Below are positions 50,382 to 58,389 of a stretch of DNA of 64,000 nt, one piece after another. The position numbers and the translations under genes were made by a program. The notes under the pieces were generated by a model, which was not told the origin of the DNA, did no database searches, and saw nothing but the letters and a program-made list of their open reading frames with translations. Every line of letters begins with the position of its first letter. Position 1 is the first letter of the stretch. Origin of the DNA: Pandoraea fibrosis (GTDB lineage Bacteria; Pseudomonadota; Gammaproteobacteria; Burkholderiales; Burkholderiaceae). Location: contig NZ_CP047385.1 in the NCBI RefSeq assembly GCF_000807775.2, forward strand, positions 1,488,001 through 1,552,000, in the 5' to 3' direction.

Positions 50382-51749
50382 TCACGCCGCCATCTGCCCC
50401 AGCACGCTTTGATCCCGTCCCTTGTGTTTGGCCTGATAGAGCGCCTTGTCGGCGCGCTCGAGCATCGCGCTGATCACGAGTGGCTCGCCCGGTTGCCATG
50501 ACGCAATGCCGACACTGATCGTGATGGCTTCGCCATCGTCTCGCGCAGTTTGCGGAAGCAGGTCCGTGCTGGCCCGCTTGACGGATTCCCGAATGCGGTC
50601 TGCCACGCGAAGCGCGGCGTGTTGATCGATCTCGGGCAGCACCACGGCAAATTCTTCTCCCCCCAAACGCACGGCGAAATCGCTCGGCAGGCGGATGCAA
50701 TGCTGAATCGTATTGGCGATGCGCTGAAGCACGGCGTCGCCAAACGGGTGCCCGTAGCGATCGTTGACCTGCTTGAAGAAATCGATGTCGATCAGCAGCA
50801 CCGACAGCGGAATCGCTCGTTGCTGAACACGCTCCGCGACGAGGCGAATGCGGTTGTCGAAGTAGCGCCGGTTGTAGATATGCGTGAGCGGGTCGATGAA
50901 GACCTTCTCGACAAGATCCGTGTTCGTGAGCGCGAGCGACTGATACTGTCGTGTGATTTCCCAGACCAGCGCGAGCGTGGCAACCCCTGGCGAGGCCAGT
51001 GCGAGAAGGCGCGCGGCATACCACTGGTACGAGGCTTCGCTCGGCGCTGTCAGCGACAGCAGCAACTGGCACAGCGAGATCGTGACGACCACCCACACGA
51101 GCAGGAACAGCTTGTGCGTGAGCCGCGTGACGGCCGCAATACGCCACCACAACGCCAGGTAGCCGACAAAGAGCGCGCCGAGGGCGAGGGTCTCGATGTC
51201 CACGCCGCCCGCCAGACGCGGGGTGACGAGCGTGCGTCCGGCGCCGACCAGCGAGAGCGAAACCACCACCCAGACGATCAACACGACGGCGCCATAGCGC
51301 GCGGCTTCGGAATAGCCGGGACGGGTATGTGGATCGGTGCGCGTGAGCGAGTAACTGCGCACGCTGAGCATCACGTACACCGCGAAGCTGGCCTCCGCCA
51401 TGAGCCAGAGCCAGAAGGGGGCGCGCGTGACGTGCGACGAGATGCCCGCGAGTTGATTCGCGAGTAATACACCTTCGGTGAACATGAACAGGCCGCGCAG
51501 CAGAAACGCACAACCGAATTGCGCGAAGTACCGCTTGCCGTTGTAGAGATACTGCACGCCGAGCAGACAGGCCGTCGACAAATTGAGAATGCCGCCGGCG
51601 GAGACGAGGAAGAACGTCAGCAGCGGATTCACTGCGCCTTCGAGCGCACGAGCGAGAAATCCAGCGAGAGTGAGCGCGGCACACGCCACCAAGATCATGG
51701 TCGCGGCAACGCGGTTGCCCTGTTCGGTACGGCTGATGGTACTTTTCAT
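50382..51749 (-). CDS. membrane diguanylate cyclase (GGDEF domain)
   Basis: A 455-residue protein with about seven hydrophobic segments in the first 250 residues and a C-terminal GGDEF domain. The active-site loop is RLGGEEFAVVLPEID, with LLIDIDFFKQVNDRYGHPFGDAVL before it, so it should make cyclic di-GMP. The position of the inhibitory RxxD site five residues before GGEEF reads LPSD, so product inhibition may be weak. I do not recognise a named sensor domain in the membrane part. It is transcribed toward the spoVR-VOC operon. Confidence 0.92.
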   Translation of the reverse strand: MKSTISRTEQGNRVAATMILVACAALTLAGFLARALEGAVNPLLTFFLVSAGGILNLSTACLLGVQYLYNGKRYFAQFGCAFLLRGLFMFTEGVLLANQLAGISSHVTRAPFWLWLMAEASFAVYVMLSVRSYSLTRTDPHTRPGYSEAARYGAVVLIVWVVVSLSLVGAGRTLVTPRLAGGVDIETLALGALFVGYLALWWRIAAVTRLTHKLFLLVWVVVTISLCQLLLSLTAPSEASYQWYAARLLALASPGVATLALVWEITRQYQSLALTNTDLVEKVFIDPLTHIYNRRYFDNRIRLVAERVQQRAIPLSVLLIDIDFFKQVNDRYGHPFGDAVLQRIANTIQHCIRLPSDFAVRLGGEEFAVVLPEIDQHAALRVADRIRESVKRASTDLLPQTARDDGEAITISVGIASWQPGEPLVISAMLERADKALYQAKHKGRDQSVLGQMAA

Positions 51750-52636
51750 AGTTGTTATTCGCCGATCAACGACCTCGTGCCTCGCGCACGATTGCCTTTT
51801 TACCGTTCAACTATCGCGTCCGAAACTGGTCGCAAGGTCATGGCCTCGCGTTACCGTTTCGTTTCCCCGAATTCGCGCTAAATAGTTGAAAACTAAGATA
51901 AACCTCGGAGAATACACGAGTTTCTTCGGGTTGGCATCCGTTTCGAAGGGACGACTCTAATTTCCCATTCGACCCACCAAAACATGCGGATTTCAGACGA
52001 TTTGTGCACCGTTTTCGGGCGCGTGAAAGTGCCTCGTCGCCTCGCGTGACAAAAATTCTCTGCGATACGGTAATCCGCTGTGCGAAACACAAAAATGGTT
52101 AATTTCGGGACGACACCACCGATATGACCGTAACCCCAGTGATGACGGGGGATTGCGGAGTGTACAATTAATTCGGAGTGCGATTTATATGACGAATGTG
52201 CCGTGTAATATCGTGTAAATGCATGGGATTCAACGCGAGAAAGGGGCTACGGGTTGGCATCGACGCGCTATCTGTACTAAAATAAAAAAAGCCAATCGCT
52301 GCGATTGGTCCATAGAAACAGAAGTAAAAGCATCGTCGGTGTTCCTCGTTGCGCCGGCGATCGGTTCCATCACGCAATGAGTTTGTGCAGTAAAACATTC
52401 GCGCGCTTTCAATAAGCGTGCACCGAGAGGCCCAGTCGCCCACGGCGTCGAAAGCTCGTCTCTCATGTCGCATTTCGCGACGCCTGGTTCGTCACCGTTG
52501 TCTTTCACAGACCTTCGGAGCGAACACTTCACAATTCGCAAGGCAGCTAACAGTTGTCATGCTTGTTTGACCGCGTTGTCACGCGGGGCGATTGCTATTG
52601 CCTCGCGACAGCGCTGCCAACCCATTCAAAGGGAGC
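51750..52636. other. 0.89-kb stretch without an accepted gene between the diguanylate cyclase and osmoprotectant operons
   Basis: This stretch is AT-richer than its flanks. It should hold the promoters of the two divergent units. Short open frames on the - strand (for example 51838-52092 and 52168-52473) have no ribosome-binding sequence or family resemblance, and one runs through a terminator, so I do not accept them. Recognisable elements are a - strand terminator at 52284-52308 and a tandem cgtgtaa repeat (52202 and 52212, ten bases apart). Confidence 0.6.
52284..52308 (-). terminator. intrinsic terminator with no gene in front of it (possible small RNA end)
   Basis: On the - strand ccaatcg pairs with cgattgg around a three-base loop and is followed by seven T residues. 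No - strand gene lies upstream of it within the 0.3 kb before the osmoprotectant operon, so it may end a small RNA made from that gap, or serve to stop antisense transcription. The small RNA itself is not proven. Confidence 0.6.
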
Positions 52637-53371
52637 ATGAACGTGGCGAAGCAGTATCGCATTCTCTATTTGGCCGGTTTCGGACTGCTCGGTGTCGCCG
52701 CCGCAGTCGCCGGCCTGGTGTATTGGCTGGGCGTCGACACGCTCGTCAAATACCGGGGCGACCTGGTGTACTACACCCAACAGCACCTCAAGCTTGTGGC
52801 GATATCGATGGCGATGGCCATCGCTGTCGGCGTGCCCGCGGGCGTGCTGATTTCGCGGCCGAAGTTCGAGAAGCACGCCGAGCGTGCCGTGCAGATTTTC
52901 AATATCGGCAACACGCTGCCGTCGCTTGCCGTGCTGGCATTGTCGATGGCAGTGCTTGGCATCGGCGATCGGCCTGCCATTCTGGCGCTGTGGCTCGCGT
53001 CGCTGCTGCCGATTGTGCGTAATGCTTACGAAGGCTTGCGACAAGTGCCGCCCGCATTGCGGGAATCGGCGCGTGGCATGGGAATGACACCCTCGCAGGT
53101 GCTCTTCCGCGTGGATCTGCCCAACGCCATGCCGGTCATCGTCGGCGGCATTCGCACCTCGCTCGCGATCAACGTCGGCACCGCGCCGCTCGCATTCCTG
53201 ATTGGCGCGGACAGTCTGGGACAACTGATCTTCCCGGGCATCTATCTGAACGACCAGACGAAGCTGCTTCTCGGCGCGGCCGGGACTGCGCTGCTCGCGC
53301 TCGTCCTCGACGGCATCGTTGCCTTCACGAGCGGGCTCTGGTTCGCACGTCACGGCGCCCCCGCGCGTTGA
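52637..53371 (+). CDS. osmoprotectant ABC transporter permease (OpuCB/YehW type)
   Basis: A 244-residue inner-membrane permease for glycine betaine, choline or a related solute. It has about six hydrophobic segments and the ATPase-contact EAA motif RESARGMGMTPSQVLFRVDLPNAMPVIVGGIR. The ATG is preceded by GGGAG; an open frame continues 15 codons upstream without support. It is the first gene of a four-gene operon, and the following binding-protein gene starts about 20 bases after it. A second permease gene lies downstream, so the channel is probably a heterodimer. Confidence 0.93.
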   Translation: MNVAKQYRILYLAGFGLLGVAAAVAGLVYWLGVDTLVKYRGDLVYYTQQHLKLVAISMAMAIAVGVPAGVLISRPKFEKHAERAVQIFNIGNTLPSLAVLALSMAVLGIGDRPAILALWLASLLPIVRNAYEGLRQVPPALRESARGMGMTPSQVLFRVDLPNAMPVIVGGIRTSLAINVGTAPLAFLIGADSLGQLIFPGIYLNDQTKLLLGAAGTALLALVLDGIVAFTSGLWFARHGAPAR

Positions 53372-53391
53372 GACAAAGGAGACCCATACGT

Positions 53392-54324
53392 ATGCAAGTT
53401 TCATTTCCTCGCACGCTCGCCGGTGTCATGCCGCGCTGGATGCGGCTGCTGGTTGCAGCCTGCGTCACGCTGGGTGTGATGGCCACGAGCGCCACCGCAA
53501 GTGCCGCCACGCTCACCATTGGCGGCAAGAACTTCACCGAGCAGTTGATTCTCTCGGAGATGACCGCGCAGTACCTGCGCAGCAAAGGCTATGACGTCGA
53601 ACTCAAGAATGGCCTGGGCAGCGTGGTCATGCGCCAGGGCATGGAGAGCAATCAGCTCGACATCGTCTGGGAATACACCGGCACGGCGCTGATCGTCTAC
53701 AACAAGATCACCGAGAAGCTCGATCCGGAGCAAACCTATGAGCGCGTGAAGGCGCTCGACGAGAAGATCGGCCTCATCTGGCTCAACGCCTCGACGCTCA
53801 ACAATACCTACGCCTTTGCCGTGCCGGGCAAGATCGCCCGCGAAGAAGGCATCGAGACGGTTTCGCAGCTCATTGACCGATTCCGCGCGAATCCGAAGAT
53901 GCAGTTTGCCTTCGACATGGAATTCGTCGGCCGCTCGGATGGTCTCGAACCGATGGAACAGCTCTATGACTTCCATCTCGAGCGCCCCAACATCAAGCAG
54001 ATGGATCCGGGCCTCGTCTACACGGCGCTGCGCAACGAGCAGATCGACGCCGGTCTGGTCTACACGAGCGACGGTCGCAACAAAGGTTTCGATCTGAAAG
54101 TGCTGGCCGACGACAAGGGCTTCTTCCCGGCCTACGCGGCCACGCCCGTGGTGCGCAAGGAAGTGCTCGACGCCAACCCCAAGCTCGCCGACGAACTCAA
54201 CGCGCTGTCCGAGAAGATCAACAGCGAGAACATGAGCGACATGAACGCTAAGGTCGATATCGACCATCGGGCCGTGTCGCGTGTGGCGAGCGACTTCCTC
54301 AAGCAGGAAGGGCTGGTGCAGTGA
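53392..54324 (+). CDS. osmoprotectant ABC transporter substrate-binding protein (OpuCC/OsmF type)
   Basis: A 310-residue periplasmic binding protein with a signal peptide (LLVAACVTLGVMATSATASAA) and the family start TLTIGGKNFTEQLILSEMTAQYLRSKGYDVELKNGLGS. Further family features are WEYTGTALIVYNKI and QMDPGLVYTALRNEQIDAGLVYTSDGR. No lipobox is present, so the protein should be soluble in the periplasm. It binds a quaternary ammonium solute in this family; the exact one is unknown. The ATG at 53392 has AAGGAG upstream. Confidence 0.93.
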   Translation: MQVSFPRTLAGVMPRWMRLLVAACVTLGVMATSATASAATLTIGGKNFTEQLILSEMTAQYLRSKGYDVELKNGLGSVVMRQGMESNQLDIVWEYTGTALIVYNKITEKLDPEQTYERVKALDEKIGLIWLNASTLNNTYAFAVPGKIAREEGIETVSQLIDRFRANPKMQFAFDMEFVGRSDGLEPMEQLYDFHLERPNIKQMDPGLVYTALRNEQIDAGLVYTSDGRNKGFDLKVLADDKGFFPAYAATPVVRKEVLDANPKLADELNALSEKINSENMSDMNAKVDIDHRAVSRVASDFLKQEGLVQ

Positions 54325-54369
54325 CGGTCCTGCCGTCGTTGCCCCTGATGTTACTGACTGAGGAGTCCC

Positions 54370-55017
54370 ATGATTGAATTTTTGACGCATAACTGGCACC
54401 GCCTCCTGACCCTGACGGGGCAGCACGCGTGGCTGGTGGCCGCATCGGTCGGGGCGGCCATCGTGGTTGGCGTGCCGCTGGGCGTGCTGGTCACGCGCTT
54501 TCGCTGGCTGTCGGGCGCGGTGCTTGGTCTGGCGACCGTGGTTCTCACGATCCCGTCGATTGCGCTGTTCGGCCTGATGATCCCGGCCCTGTCCGTCTAC
54601 GGCATGGGTATCGGGCCGGCCCCGGCCGTGGCCGCTGTCTTCCTGTATTCGCTCCTGCCGATCATGCGCAACACGAGTCTCGCGCTGCGGCAGATCGACC
54701 CGAGCATCCGCGAAGCGGGTATCGGCATCGGCATGACGTTCTGGCAGCGCCTGCGCCTGGTGGAGTTGCCGCTGGCCGTGCCGGTGGTACTGGGCGGCGT
54801 GCGCACCGCCGTCGTGATGAATATTGGCGTGATGGCCATTGGGGCCATCGTCGGCGCCGGCGGTCTCGGGGTGTTGATCACCCAGGGGATCAGCCAGAGC
54901 GATACCCGACAACTCGTCGTAGGTGCGGTTCTGGTGAGTCTGCTCGCCATTGTGGCCGACACCCTGTTGCACCGCCTGCAGCGTGTGCTGACACCGAAAG
55001 GAATCCGAACCGTATGA
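54370..55017 (+). CDS. osmoprotectant ABC transporter permease, second subunit
   Basis: A 215-residue permease with about five hydrophobic segments and the EAA loop IDPSIREAGIGIGMTFWQRLRLVELPLAVPVVLGGVR. It pairs with the first permease of the operon to form the transmembrane channel. It follows the binding-protein gene by 45 bases with GAGG in front of the ATG, and its stop overlaps the ATG of the ATPase gene by four bases, so it is coupled to it. Confidence 0.93.
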   Translation: MIEFLTHNWHRLLTLTGQHAWLVAASVGAAIVVGVPLGVLVTRFRWLSGAVLGLATVVLTIPSIALFGLMIPALSVYGMGIGPAPAVAAVFLYSLLPIMRNTSLALRQIDPSIREAGIGIGMTFWQRLRLVELPLAVPVVLGGVRTAVVMNIGVMAIGAIVGAGGLGVLITQGISQSDTRQLVVGAVLVSLLAIVADTLLHRLQRVLTPKGIRTV

Positions 55018-56213
55018 TTACACTCGACAATCTCACCAAGACCTTCGTCCAGAAGGACGGCAAGCCTGTCACCGCTGTCAACGCCGTCAGCCTCGAAGTG
55101 CCGCCGGGCGAAATCTGTGTCTTTCTCGGCCCGTCGGGCTGTGGCAAGACGACCACCCTCAAGATGATCAACCGGCTCATCAAGCCGACATCCGGGCGCA
55201 TTCTGCTTAACGGCGAAGACACCGGCAAGATCAATGAAATCGAACTGCGCCGCCATATCGGCTATGTGATCCAGCAGATCGGTCTGTTCCCGAACATGAC
55301 CATCGAGGAGAACATCACTGTCGTGCCGCGTCTGCTCGGCTGGGACAAGAAGCGTTGCCGCGAACGTGCGATCGAACTGATGGCCATGGTGGCGCTCGAT
55401 CCGAAGCACTATCTGTCGCGGTATCCGCGCGAACTGTCGGGCGGGCAGCAACAGCGCATCGGCGTGATTCGTGCATTGGCGGCCGATCCCCCCGTATTGC
55501 TGATGGACGAACCGTTCGGTGCGGTCGATCCGATCAACCGCGAGTCGATTCAGAACGAGTTCTTCCAGATGCAGCGTCAATTGGGCAAGACCGTCATCAT
55601 GGTCAGCCACGATATCGACGAAGCCATCAAGCTGGCCGACCGCATTGCGATCTTCCGTCAGGGACGTCTGGTGCAATACGCGCAACCCGATGCGTTGCTG
55701 GCACGTCCGGTCGACGAGTTCGTGGCGAGCTTCGTGGGACACGACCGAATCTTGAAGCGCCTGCTGCTGGTGCGTGCAGAGGATGCGGCCACGCCGCAGC
55801 CGACCGTGAAGCCGCAGACCACGCTGGCCGAGGCCTACGGCATGATGGACGAGCTCGATACGCGTTCGCTGGTCGTGGTCGACGAGAACGCCCGCGCGCT
55901 GGGTTACATTGCGCGTCGAGACACGCGCCATGCGCAGGGAACGTGCGGCGAGCGCGTGCGCGACTTCAAGGCGTCGGCGGTTGCCGCCGATAACCTGCGG
56001 GTGCTGCTCTCGCGCATGTACGAACACAATCTCGCGTCGCTGCCGGTGTTGGGCGACGACAACCAGTATCTCGGCGAGGTGACGCAGGATTCCATCGCCG
56101 ACTATCTGAGCTCGGGCAAGTCGCGCGGAAATGGCGGCGGCACCATCATCACGGCGCCGTTGCCTGGCGCGTCGAGCGTGGTGGCCAGTGTGCCGTTCGG
56201 GGCATCGCAGTAA
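55014..56213 (+). CDS. osmoprotectant ABC transporter ATP-binding protein with CBS pair (OpuCA type)
   Basis: A 399-residue ABC ATPase with Walker A GPSGCGKTTTLKMI, signature LSGGQQQRIGVIRAL and Walker B PVLLMDEPFGAVD. The C-terminal third carries two CBS modules (about AEAYGMMDELDTRSLVVVDE and LLSRMYEHNLASLPVLGDDNQYLGEVTQDSI), which in OpuA/OpuC-type transporters sense ionic strength and gate uptake. It ends the operon, and a rho-independent terminator follows 56 bases later. Confidence 0.95.
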   Translation: MITLDNLTKTFVQKDGKPVTAVNAVSLEVPPGEICVFLGPSGCGKTTTLKMINRLIKPTSGRILLNGEDTGKINEIELRRHIGYVIQQIGLFPNMTIEENITVVPRLLGWDKKRCRERAIELMAMVALDPKHYLSRYPRELSGGQQQRIGVIRALAADPPVLLMDEPFGAVDPINRESIQNEFFQMQRQLGKTVIMVSHDIDEAIKLADRIAIFRQGRLVQYAQPDALLARPVDEFVASFVGHDRILKRLLLVRAEDAATPQPTVKPQTTLAEAYGMMDELDTRSLVVVDENARALGYIARRDTRHAQGTCGERVRDFKASAVAADNLRVLLSRMYEHNLASLPVLGDDNQYLGEVTQDSIADYLSSGKSRGNGGGTIITAPLPGASSVVASVPFGASQ

Positions 56214-56269
56214 GCTGGCTGGCGTGTCGATCGGAGGAGCGACGACATCGTTCCTCCGGCAGGTTGGAG

Positions 56270-56298
56270 AATGACGGCCCGATGCGGCCGTCATTTTT
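56270..56298 (+). terminator. rho-independent terminator of the osmoprotectant operon
   Basis: aatgacggcc pairs with ggccgtcatt around a six-base loop and is followed by a T run, between the ABC ATPase gene and the mechanosensitive channel gene. A second small hairpin (acgccc/gggcgt) lies just downstream. Confidence 0.85.
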
Positions 56299-56351
56299 GC
56301 ATTCATACGCCCGTCGGGCGTTGGGAATAATCGGTAGCAAGGAGTTGCGGG

Positions 56352-57590
56352 ATGACGTGGGAAGCGGTGATGACGTGGTTCGATAACGCCCCCTGGGCAC
56401 GAATGGCCGGCGGGTTGGCGCTTCTGGTCGGGGTGGCCGTGCTGGTGCAGGCAGTGGCGCAGTTTCTGATCGTGCGTGTCGTGCGTCTCGTCGTGCAACG
56501 CACGGCCAACCGCTGGGACGACGCATTGCTCGCGCATCGCGTGTTTCATCGTGCGGCGCGCATCCTGCCGTATCTCGTGATTCAGTTCGGTATTGCGTGG
56601 GTGCCGGATCTGCCGCCGAAGGCCGTGATGGTCATCAGCAATGTGGCGCTCGCCACGACGCTGCTCTACGCCACGCTGGCCATCGCCGGTATTCTCGACG
56701 CCGCGCAGACGGTCTATGCGCTGTCCGAACACGCGCGCACGCGCTCGATCAAGGGTTACGTACAGCTAGGCAAGATCGCGCTGTATGTGGTGGCGGCGAT
56801 TGCCATCGTGGCGACCATCATCGATCGCTCGCCGTGGCTGTTGCTCTCCGGGCTTGGCGCGATGTCGGCGGTGCTGCTGCTGGTGTTCAAGGACACGATC
56901 ATGTCATTCGTCGCCAGTGTGCAATTGACATCGAACGACATGCTGCGCGTGGGCGACTGGATCGAGATGCCGCAAGTCGGGGCCGATGGCGACGTGGTGG
57001 ATATCGCGTTGCACACGGTGAAGGTACAGAATTGGGACAAGACGATCACAACCATCCCGACGTGGCGACTGATTTCCGAGAGCTTCCGCAACTGGCGCGG
57101 CATGCAACAGTCGGGCGGTCGTCGTATCAAGCGCACGTTGTGTGTGGACGCGGGCAGCGTTGGATTTCTCGACGAGGCGGAGATCGCGCGCCTGTCGAGG
57201 CTGCATCTGCTTGGCCCTTATCTGACGGACAAGCAGCGCTTGCTTGCGGACGCGAATGCCGCATTGGGCGTTGCGGCGGGCGTGCCGGCCAACACGCGGC
57301 GTCTGACGAACCTCGGGACGTTCCGCGAGTATGCGCTGGCGTATCTGAAGGCACATCCGAACATTCACAAAGGCATGACGTGCATGGTGCGCTCGCTCCA
57401 GCCGTCGGCTACAGGGATTCCCATCGAGTTGTACTGCTTCACGAACACGACGGTGTGGGCCGAGTATGAACGCGTGCAGGGCGACGTCTTCGATCATCTG
57501 CTCGCGATCCTGCCGGAGTTCGGCCTGCGCATGTACCAAAATCCGGCCGGTGCGGATCTGGTGCGCTGGCAGGGGCAGCCGGCGGCGTAA
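56352..57590 (+). CDS. YbdG-type mechanosensitive channel (MscS family)
   Basis: A 412-residue inner-membrane protein with five or so hydrophobic segments and the MscS-like pore and beta domain LLLVFKDTIMSFVASVQLTSNDMLRVGDWIEMPQVGADGDVVDIALHTVKVQNWDKTITTIPT. The YbdG group opens under milder hypo-osmotic shock than MscL. It follows the osmoprotectant importer operon, with its own terminator between them, so it appears to be a separate unit but is functionally linked: the importer loads solute and the channel releases pressure. Confidence 0.93.
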   Translation: MTWEAVMTWFDNAPWARMAGGLALLVGVAVLVQAVAQFLIVRVVRLVVQRTANRWDDALLAHRVFHRAARILPYLVIQFGIAWVPDLPPKAVMVISNVALATTLLYATLAIAGILDAAQTVYALSEHARTRSIKGYVQLGKIALYVVAAIAIVATIIDRSPWLLLSGLGAMSAVLLLVFKDTIMSFVASVQLTSNDMLRVGDWIEMPQVGADGDVVDIALHTVKVQNWDKTITTIPTWRLISESFRNWRGMQQSGGRRIKRTLCVDAGSVGFLDEAEIARLSRLHLLGPYLTDKQRLLADANAALGVAAGVPANTRRLTNLGTFREYALAYLKAHPNIHKGMTCMVRSLQPSATGIPIELYCFTNTTVWAEYERVQGDVFDHLLAILPEFGLRMYQNPAGADLVRWQGQPAA

Positions 57591-57669
57591 CGGTCAGGTT
57601 TGACGGGCGGGGCATGCGGTAACGCGTCGTCTGAGTGCGCCTCGGAATCGTGCCATCGTGCTTCAGGAT

Positions 57670-57681
57670 TATTCCGGAATA
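57670..57681. promoter_or_regulatory. 12-bp palindrome upstream of the MazF-type module
   Basis: tattccggaata is a perfect palindrome about 90 bases before the small acidic ORF and may be the binding site of the toxin-antitoxin complex or another regulator. The surrounding 180-base gap is otherwise empty. Confidence 0.35.
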
Positions 57682-57773
57682 CTTTCGACTTTGTTTACTT
57701 CGGCCTTTCCGACTGCGACGATGCTCATGACTCCACGTAAGAGGGGGAGCGGGGGATCGCATCGGAGTGGAAT

Positions 57774-57917
57774 ATGGACGAACGAGAAGACATGGGATGT
57801 ATGGCGAGTGTGCAGAGTGAAATGCCGGCTGTCGAACTGGGCGACATGGACAGCGAAGAGGAACTGCAGTTGTGGAGTTTCGGCAACGACTTCGACGAGG
57901 AGGAGTGGACGTGGTGA
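57774..57917 (+). CDS. 47-residue acidic protein, candidate MazF antitoxin
   Basis: The protein (MDEREDMGCMASVQSEMPAV...) has 16 acidic residues and one basic residue, and ends in a tail rich in Glu and Trp (DEEEWTW). It overlaps the MazF-type gene by seven bases and supplies its AGGAGG ribosome-binding sequence, the usual antitoxin-toxin arrangement. An in-frame stop just upstream rules out a longer N-terminus, so there is no SpoVT/AbrB or other DNA-binding domain. The acidic, Trp-ended tail resembles the toxin-wrapping tail of MazE. No family could be matched from memory, so the function rests on position and composition. Confidence 0.6.
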   Translation: MDEREDMGCMASVQSEMPAVELGDMDSEEELQLWSFGNDFDEEEWTW

Positions 57918-58306
57918 GACGAGGCGAAGTCTGGGTCGTGTCACTGGACCCTGCCGTTGGGTGTGAGATCAGGAAGACACGGCCTTGTGTCGTGATATCG
58001 CCAACCGATTTGCGCAAACATTTGCGTAGTGTGATCGTAGCGCCTATGACATCGTCGCTGCACGCGTCTCGATACCGAATCCCGGCCATGTTTTCCGGGC
58101 GACGCGGTGCGGTAACGCTCGATCAGATCAGATCGATTGATCGGCGACGGCTGGTGCGTCGCGTCGGCGCCTTTGACTGCGCAACGTTGAAGGCAACGAT
58201 GGGAGGGCTTCGGGAAGTATTCGCGGAGGAGATGGGCGAAGAACGTCACGAATCATACTGTCCCGGTGACAGCAACGAAAAGGGCTCCCGCAGGAGCCCT
58301 TTTTGA
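57911..58306 (+). CDS. PemK/MazF family toxin (sequence-specific endoribonuclease)
   Basis: A 131-residue protein whose first 105 residues form a clear PemK/MazF domain: RRGEVWVVSLDPAVGCEIRKTRPCVVISP (with the catalytic Arg24) and VIVAPMTSS (with the catalytic Thr47), then ALDQIRSIDRRRL-like VTLDQIRSIDRRRLVRRVG. It should cut mRNA and slow growth when released. The GTG start follows the AGGAGG inside the small acidic ORF; a second GTG at 57914 is possible. The last 20 residues go beyond the usual domain end, and the stop codon lies in the T run of an intrinsic terminator. Confidence 0.88.
   Translation: MVRRGEVWVVSLDPAVGCEIRKTRPCVVISPTDLRKHLRSVIVAPMTSSLHASRYRIPAMFSGRRGAVTLDQIRSIDRRRLVRRVGAFDCATLKATMGGLREVFAEEMGEERHESYCPGDSNEKGSRRSPF
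58278..58304 (+). terminator. intrinsic terminator overlapping the toxin stop codon
   Basis: aaaagggctcc pairs with ggagccctttt around a four-base loop and ends in a T5 run; the TGA of the toxin gene begins with the last T. Transcripts ending here may lack a complete stop codon. Confidence 0.85.
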
Positions 58307-58345
58307 TTCAAGCCAAAGCGAACCCCGTTGATGCGGCGGCGTTAG

Positions 58346-58373
58346 GGCCTTACCGCACTACCGCACTAAGGCC
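58346..58373. terminator. hairpin with repeated loop between the toxin and reductase genes
   Basis: ggcctta and taaggcc pair around a 14-base loop that contains the repeat ccgcacta twice in part. It lies 17 bases after the stop of the - strand reductase gene, but there is no T run, so terminator function is uncertain. Confidence 0.35.
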
Positions 58374-58389
58374 TTGTAGCGGCCCAGCC

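Noticed and set aside
51838..52092. 84-codon - strand frame in the gap before the osmoprotectant operon
   Set aside because: No ribosome-binding sequence, no motif and no partner gene.
52168..52473. 101-codon - strand frame
   Set aside because: It reads straight through the hairpin and T run of an intrinsic terminator, so it is unlikely to be translated.
57658..57966. 102-codon + strand frame overlapping the small acidic ORF and toxin start
   Set aside because: It is out of frame with both, has no antitoxin-like motif and no ribosome-binding sequence; the acidic 47-residue frame fits better.
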